Shown here: piece after piece, positions 4,334 through 6,654 of the stretch
Position numbering within the stretch: the first letter of the stretch is position 1
Layout: each line of letters begins with the position of its first letter
DNA from: Deltaproteobacteria bacterium
Lineage (GTDB): Bacteria; Desulfobacterota; Desulfarculia; Desulfarculales; Desulfarculaceae
Assembly (NCBI GenBank): GCA_021815655.1
Contig: JAKAGJ010000116.1
Span: 1 to 6,654 of the forward strand
DNA: 6,654 bases
Direction: 5' to 3'
Translations under genes and position numbers: made by a program
Notes under the pieces: model-generated
Told to the model about the DNA's origin: nothing
Databases searched by the model: none
Seen by the model: the letters and a program-made list of their open reading frames with translations, nothing else

Positions 4334-6274
4334 GTGAACCACGACGACAAATTACCGGCCAGCCCGGAGCTTTTGCAGGTTTGGCTGGGCAGCGAGAGCC
4401 CGCTGGCCCTGGAGCTGAAGGGATTCGCCCCTCGCCCCGGGCAGTTGGACATGGCCCGCGCCGTGGCACGCGCCTTGGCCCAGGAGACGCCGCTGTTGGT
4501 GGAGGCCGGCACCGGCACCGGCAAAACCCTGGCCTACCTGCTGCCCGCCCTGGCCAGTGGCCTCAAGCTGGTGGTGAGCACCGGCACCCGCACCCTGCAA
4601 GACCAGGTGAGCAGCAAGGAACTGCCGCTGATCAAACGCTGCTTGGCGCCCAACCTGCGCTGGGCGGTGCTGAAGGGCCGCACCAACTACCTGTGCCGCC
4701 GGCGCTTCGAGGCCTATGCCCGCCAGCCCGACCTGGCCCTGCCCGGGGCGGCCGGCGCCCTGGCCATCCTGAAGCCCTGGTCGCGTCAAAGCGCCAGCGG
4801 CGACCTGGACGAGGTGCGCGGCCAGGGACTCGGCGAGGCCCTGCTCAGCGAGATCACCTCCAACAGCGAGCAATGCTTGAGCGGCCGCTGCCCCCAGCGC
4901 GAGGAGTGCTTTCTCTTGGAGGCCCGCCGCCGCGCCGCCGAGGCCGACCTGATGGTGGTAAACCATCACCTGTTCCTGGCCGACCTGGCCTTGAAGGCCG
5001 CCGGCCACGGCGAGGCCCTGCCCCGCTATCAGGGCGTGGTCTTTGACGAGGCTCACCAGCTGCCCGAGGTGGCCACCCAGGTCTTCGGGGTGAGCGTCAG
5101 CGCCGCGCGGCTGGCGGTGCTGCTCAAGGACATTGGCCGCGAGGTACCTCAGGCCCGCCTGCTGCCCCTGCTCAACGCCTGCCGCCTGGCCGGCGACCGC
5201 CTCTTTGCCGAGCTGGCCCGCCTGGCCGGCCCCACGGGAGGCACCCTGGGCCTGACCCCGCCCATGCTGGCCAAACTGGCGCCCCGGGGCCAGGCCCTGG
5301 CCGAGGCGCTGACCGGTCTGGCCGCCGGCCTGGGCCATGGCGAGGAGGAGGAGGCCCTGGCCTCGCGGACCCAGACCCTGGAGATGGACCTCAAGGCCGT
5401 GGCCCTGCCCGTGGCCGGCCAAAGCGTGGCCTGGGCCCAGACCCGTGGGCGGGGCACCTCGCTGAACCTCTCGCCCGTGGAGGTGGGTCCCCACCTGGAG
5501 CACGCCCTGTATCAGAACATGGGGCGCCTGATCTTCACCAGCGCCACCCTGGCCCCCCTGGGCGACCTGGAGCCCATCCGCCTGCGCCTGGGCCTGCCCG
5601 CCGAGACGGCCAAACTGGTGGTGGCCTCGCCCTTTGACCCCGCCCGCCAGGCCCTGCTCTACGTGCCCCGGCGTATGCCCCCGCCCCAGGACCCGGGCTT
5701 CGTGGCCGCCGTGGCCAAGGAGTTGGAGGCCATCTTGAGCCTGAGCCAAGGGCGGGCCTTTGTGCTCTTCACCACCCACCGCAACCTGGAGCAGGTCAGC
5801 GGCCTCATGCAAGGCCGCCTGCCCTTTCCCTGCCTGGTGCAGGGCCAGGCGCCGCGCATGGAACTCTTGCGGCGCTTCGTGCAAGAGAGCCCCAGCGTGC
5901 TCTTCGCCACGGCCAGCTTCTGGCAGGGGGTGGACGTGCCCGGTCCGGCGCTGTCGGCGGTGATCGTGGACAAGCTGCCCTTCGCCCCGCCCGACGACCC
6001 CCTGGTGGCGGCCCGCGTGCAGCGCCTGGAGCAGGCCGGCGGCAACGGTTTCGCCCACCTGATGCTGCCCGAGGCCATCCTTAGCCTCAAGCAGGGCCTG
6101 GGCCGGCTGTTGCGCACGCCCGACGACCGCGGGCTGTTGGCCGTCTTGGACGTGCGCCTGGCCACCAAGGGCTATGGCCGCCAGTTCCTCAAGGCCCTGG
6201 CCCCGGTGCCGCTGACGCATGATTTGGAGAAGGTGCGGGAGTTTTTTGCGGCGGAAGTGATGGAAGGCCAATGA
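4334..6274 (+). CDS. dinG: ATP-dependent DNA helicase, DinG/YoaA family (XPD-like, Fe-S)
   Basis: This superfamily 2, XPD-like 5'-3' DNA helicase of 646 residues would unwind forked, D-loop or R-loop structures during DNA repair, powered by ATP. The RPGQ Q-like motif is at 34-37 and Walker A (GTGTGKT) at 59-65. STGTRTLQDQ (82-91) is motif Ia. Four cysteines at 121, 181, 186 and 192 are placed as the ligands of the 4Fe-4S cluster of this family. The Walker B box DEAH is at 238-241 and TSAT (motif III) at 402-405. FWQGVDVPG (529-537) and QGLGRLLRTPDDRG (587-600, with Arg591 and Arg594) are motifs V and VI. Length is closer to E. coli YoaA than to the longer DinG, so the symbol is family level only. 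The GTG at 4334 is the most upstream start after an in-frame TAA at 4322. No clear ribosome binding site precedes it; AAGG lies about 15 nt away. The next ATG, codon 40, would cut off the Q-like motif. The gene appears monocistronic and divergent from the CBS-ACT gene. Confidence 0.92.
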   Translation: MNHDDKLPASPELLQVWLGSESPLALELKGFAPRPGQLDMARAVARALAQETPLLVEAGTGTGKTLAYLLPALASGLKLVVSTGTRTLQDQVSSKELPLIKRCLAPNLRWAVLKGRTNYLCRRRFEAYARQPDLALPGAAGALAILKPWSRQSASGDLDEVRGQGLGEALLSEITSNSEQCLSGRCPQREECFLLEARRRAAEADLMVVNHHLFLADLALKAAGHGEALPRYQGVVFDEAHQLPEVATQVFGVSVSAARLAVLLKDIGREVPQARLLPLLNACRLAGDRLFAELARLAGPTGGTLGLTPPMLAKLAPRGQALAEALTGLAAGLGHGEEEEALASRTQTLEMDLKAVALPVAGQSVAWAQTRGRGTSLNLSPVEVGPHLEHALYQNMGRLIFTSATLAPLGDLEPIRLRLGLPAETAKLVVASPFDPARQALLYVPRRMPPPQDPGFVAAVAKELEAILSLSQGRAFVLFTTHRNLEQVSGLMQGRLPFPCLVQGQAPRMELLRRFVQESPSVLFATASFWQGVDVPGPALSAVIVDKLPFAPPDDPLVAARVQRLEQAGGNGFAHLMLPEAILSLKQGLGRLLRTPDDRGLLAVLDVRLATKGYGRQFLKALAPVPLTHDLEKVREFFAAEVMEGQ

Positions 6275-6456
6275 GACAAAGAATAAGACGTCATGAAAGG
6301 GGCGGCTAAGCCAAGACCCTCGGGCAGGACCACGTCCAGTACCCGGAGTTAGGCCTGGCCAGGGGATTGCGCAATATAGAAGGAGCCGTCATTGCCAACG
6401 CGGTGACGCCTGTATGCTGAGTTATCCAGGCGGGCACCACGCCACCCGACATCCCT
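6275..6456. other. Convergent intergenic gap with short palindromes only
   Basis: This gap separates the helicase stop from the stop of the Yip1-like gene. It holds adjacent perfect 10-bp palindromes CCTGGCCAGG (6354-6363) and ATTGCGCAAT (6366-6375). It also has a loose 6-bp stem, CGCCTG (6407-6412) with CAGGCG (6427-6432). None is followed by a T-run on either strand, so I cannot name a terminator for either gene. AGAAGGAG (6378-6385) looks like a ribosome binding site, but the frame after it closes within a few codons. Confidence 0.4.
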
Positions 6457-6654
6457 CTAAAACCCCCACCCTCCCCCGCTTTTGCCTATCTCCCCCAGCA
6501 CGCCCATCAGCGCCGTCACCCCCAACACCAACCCCGCCAGCATGGCCAGCATCACCAAGAGCAGCGGCGGCAGGATGATGGCCGCGAAGGCCCGGCCCTT
6601 GCCGATGCCGTGGGCGGCGGCCAGGCCGGCGGTGAGGATCACCAGGTGCCATAT
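6457..6654 (-). CDS. C-terminal end of a Yip1-family-like integral membrane protein (cut by the window edge)
   Basis: The frame is open across the right edge, so only the last 65 residues and the stop are visible. The protein reads IWHLVILTAGLAAAHGIGKG, then a long hydrophobic segment of about 30 residues (AAIILPPLLLVMLAMLAGL and on), and ends in a short glycine-rich tail. A tryptophan-led helix, then GL-x3-HG, then a charged turn and a final membrane segment resembles the end of bacterial Yip1-domain proteins. These are small multi-span inner-membrane proteins of unknown role. An internal GTG at 6642 could serve as a start, but the upstream codons fit the same domain, so I treat the piece as 5'-truncated by the window. 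Family assignment is tentative; that this is a membrane protein end is well supported. Confidence 0.6.
   Translation of the reverse strand: MWHLVILTAGLAAAHGIGKGRAFAAIILPPLLLVMLAMLAGLVLGVTALMGVLGEIGKSGGGWGF

Noticed and set aside
4352..6271. Open frame of 639 codons on the minus strand opposite the helicase
   Set aside because: The same GC-driven antisense artefact: composition rich in Gly, Gln, Ala and His with no recognisable domain, while the plus strand carries every helicase motif.
6294..6353. Short open frame of 19 codons starting at ATG 6294
   Set aside because: It has no ribosome binding site, no recognisable features, and lies in a convergent gap.

Overview
This 6.65 kb stretch is chromosomal, GC-rich and densely coding. 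Its codon third positions are mostly G or C, and GTG and TTG are used as start codons beside ATG. The gene content (hydrogenase maturation genes, a class A penicillin-binding protein, a CBS-CBS-ACT protein, a DinG/YoaA-type helicase and a Yip1-like membrane protein) fits a Gram-negative, probably anaerobic bacterium. A high-GC deltaproteobacterium (Desulfobacterota) is my best guess, but this is inference from gene content and style, not from a marker gene. I see no tRNA, rRNA, CRISPR array, transposase or prophage gene.

Layout from left to right. (1) The minus strand carries hypA and the first 42 codons of hypB, transcribed leftwards out of the window as a nickel-insertion operon for [NiFe]-hydrogenase. 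(2) A gap of about 300 bases separates hypA from the divergent mrcA. It holds a run of four hairpins ending in a T-run on the plus strand, and next to mrcA a sigma70-like promoter embedded in an inverted repeat. (3) mrcA, on the plus strand, encodes a complete bifunctional penicillin-binding protein 1A with a TTG start. (4) A convergent gap holds small GC hairpins after mrcA and a good minus-strand terminator. (5) On the minus strand lies a CBS-CBS-ACT (AcuB-like) regulatory protein. (6) A short divergent gap has two overlapping, oppositely oriented promoters. (7) On the plus strand lies a complete iron-sulfur helicase of the DinG/YoaA family. (8) After a convergent gap, the C-terminal end of a Yip1-like membrane protein enters from the right on the minus strand.

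Apart from the hypAB pair, the genes look like independent transcription units with unrelated roles: metallocentre assembly, cell-wall synthesis, small-molecule sensing and DNA repair. I do not see a convincing new multi-gene system here. The stretch most worth a second look is the structured, non-coding hypA-mrcA intergenic region, which may encode a small RNA or be a palindromic repeat element. Next in interest are the overlapping divergent promoters and the GTG start of HypA.
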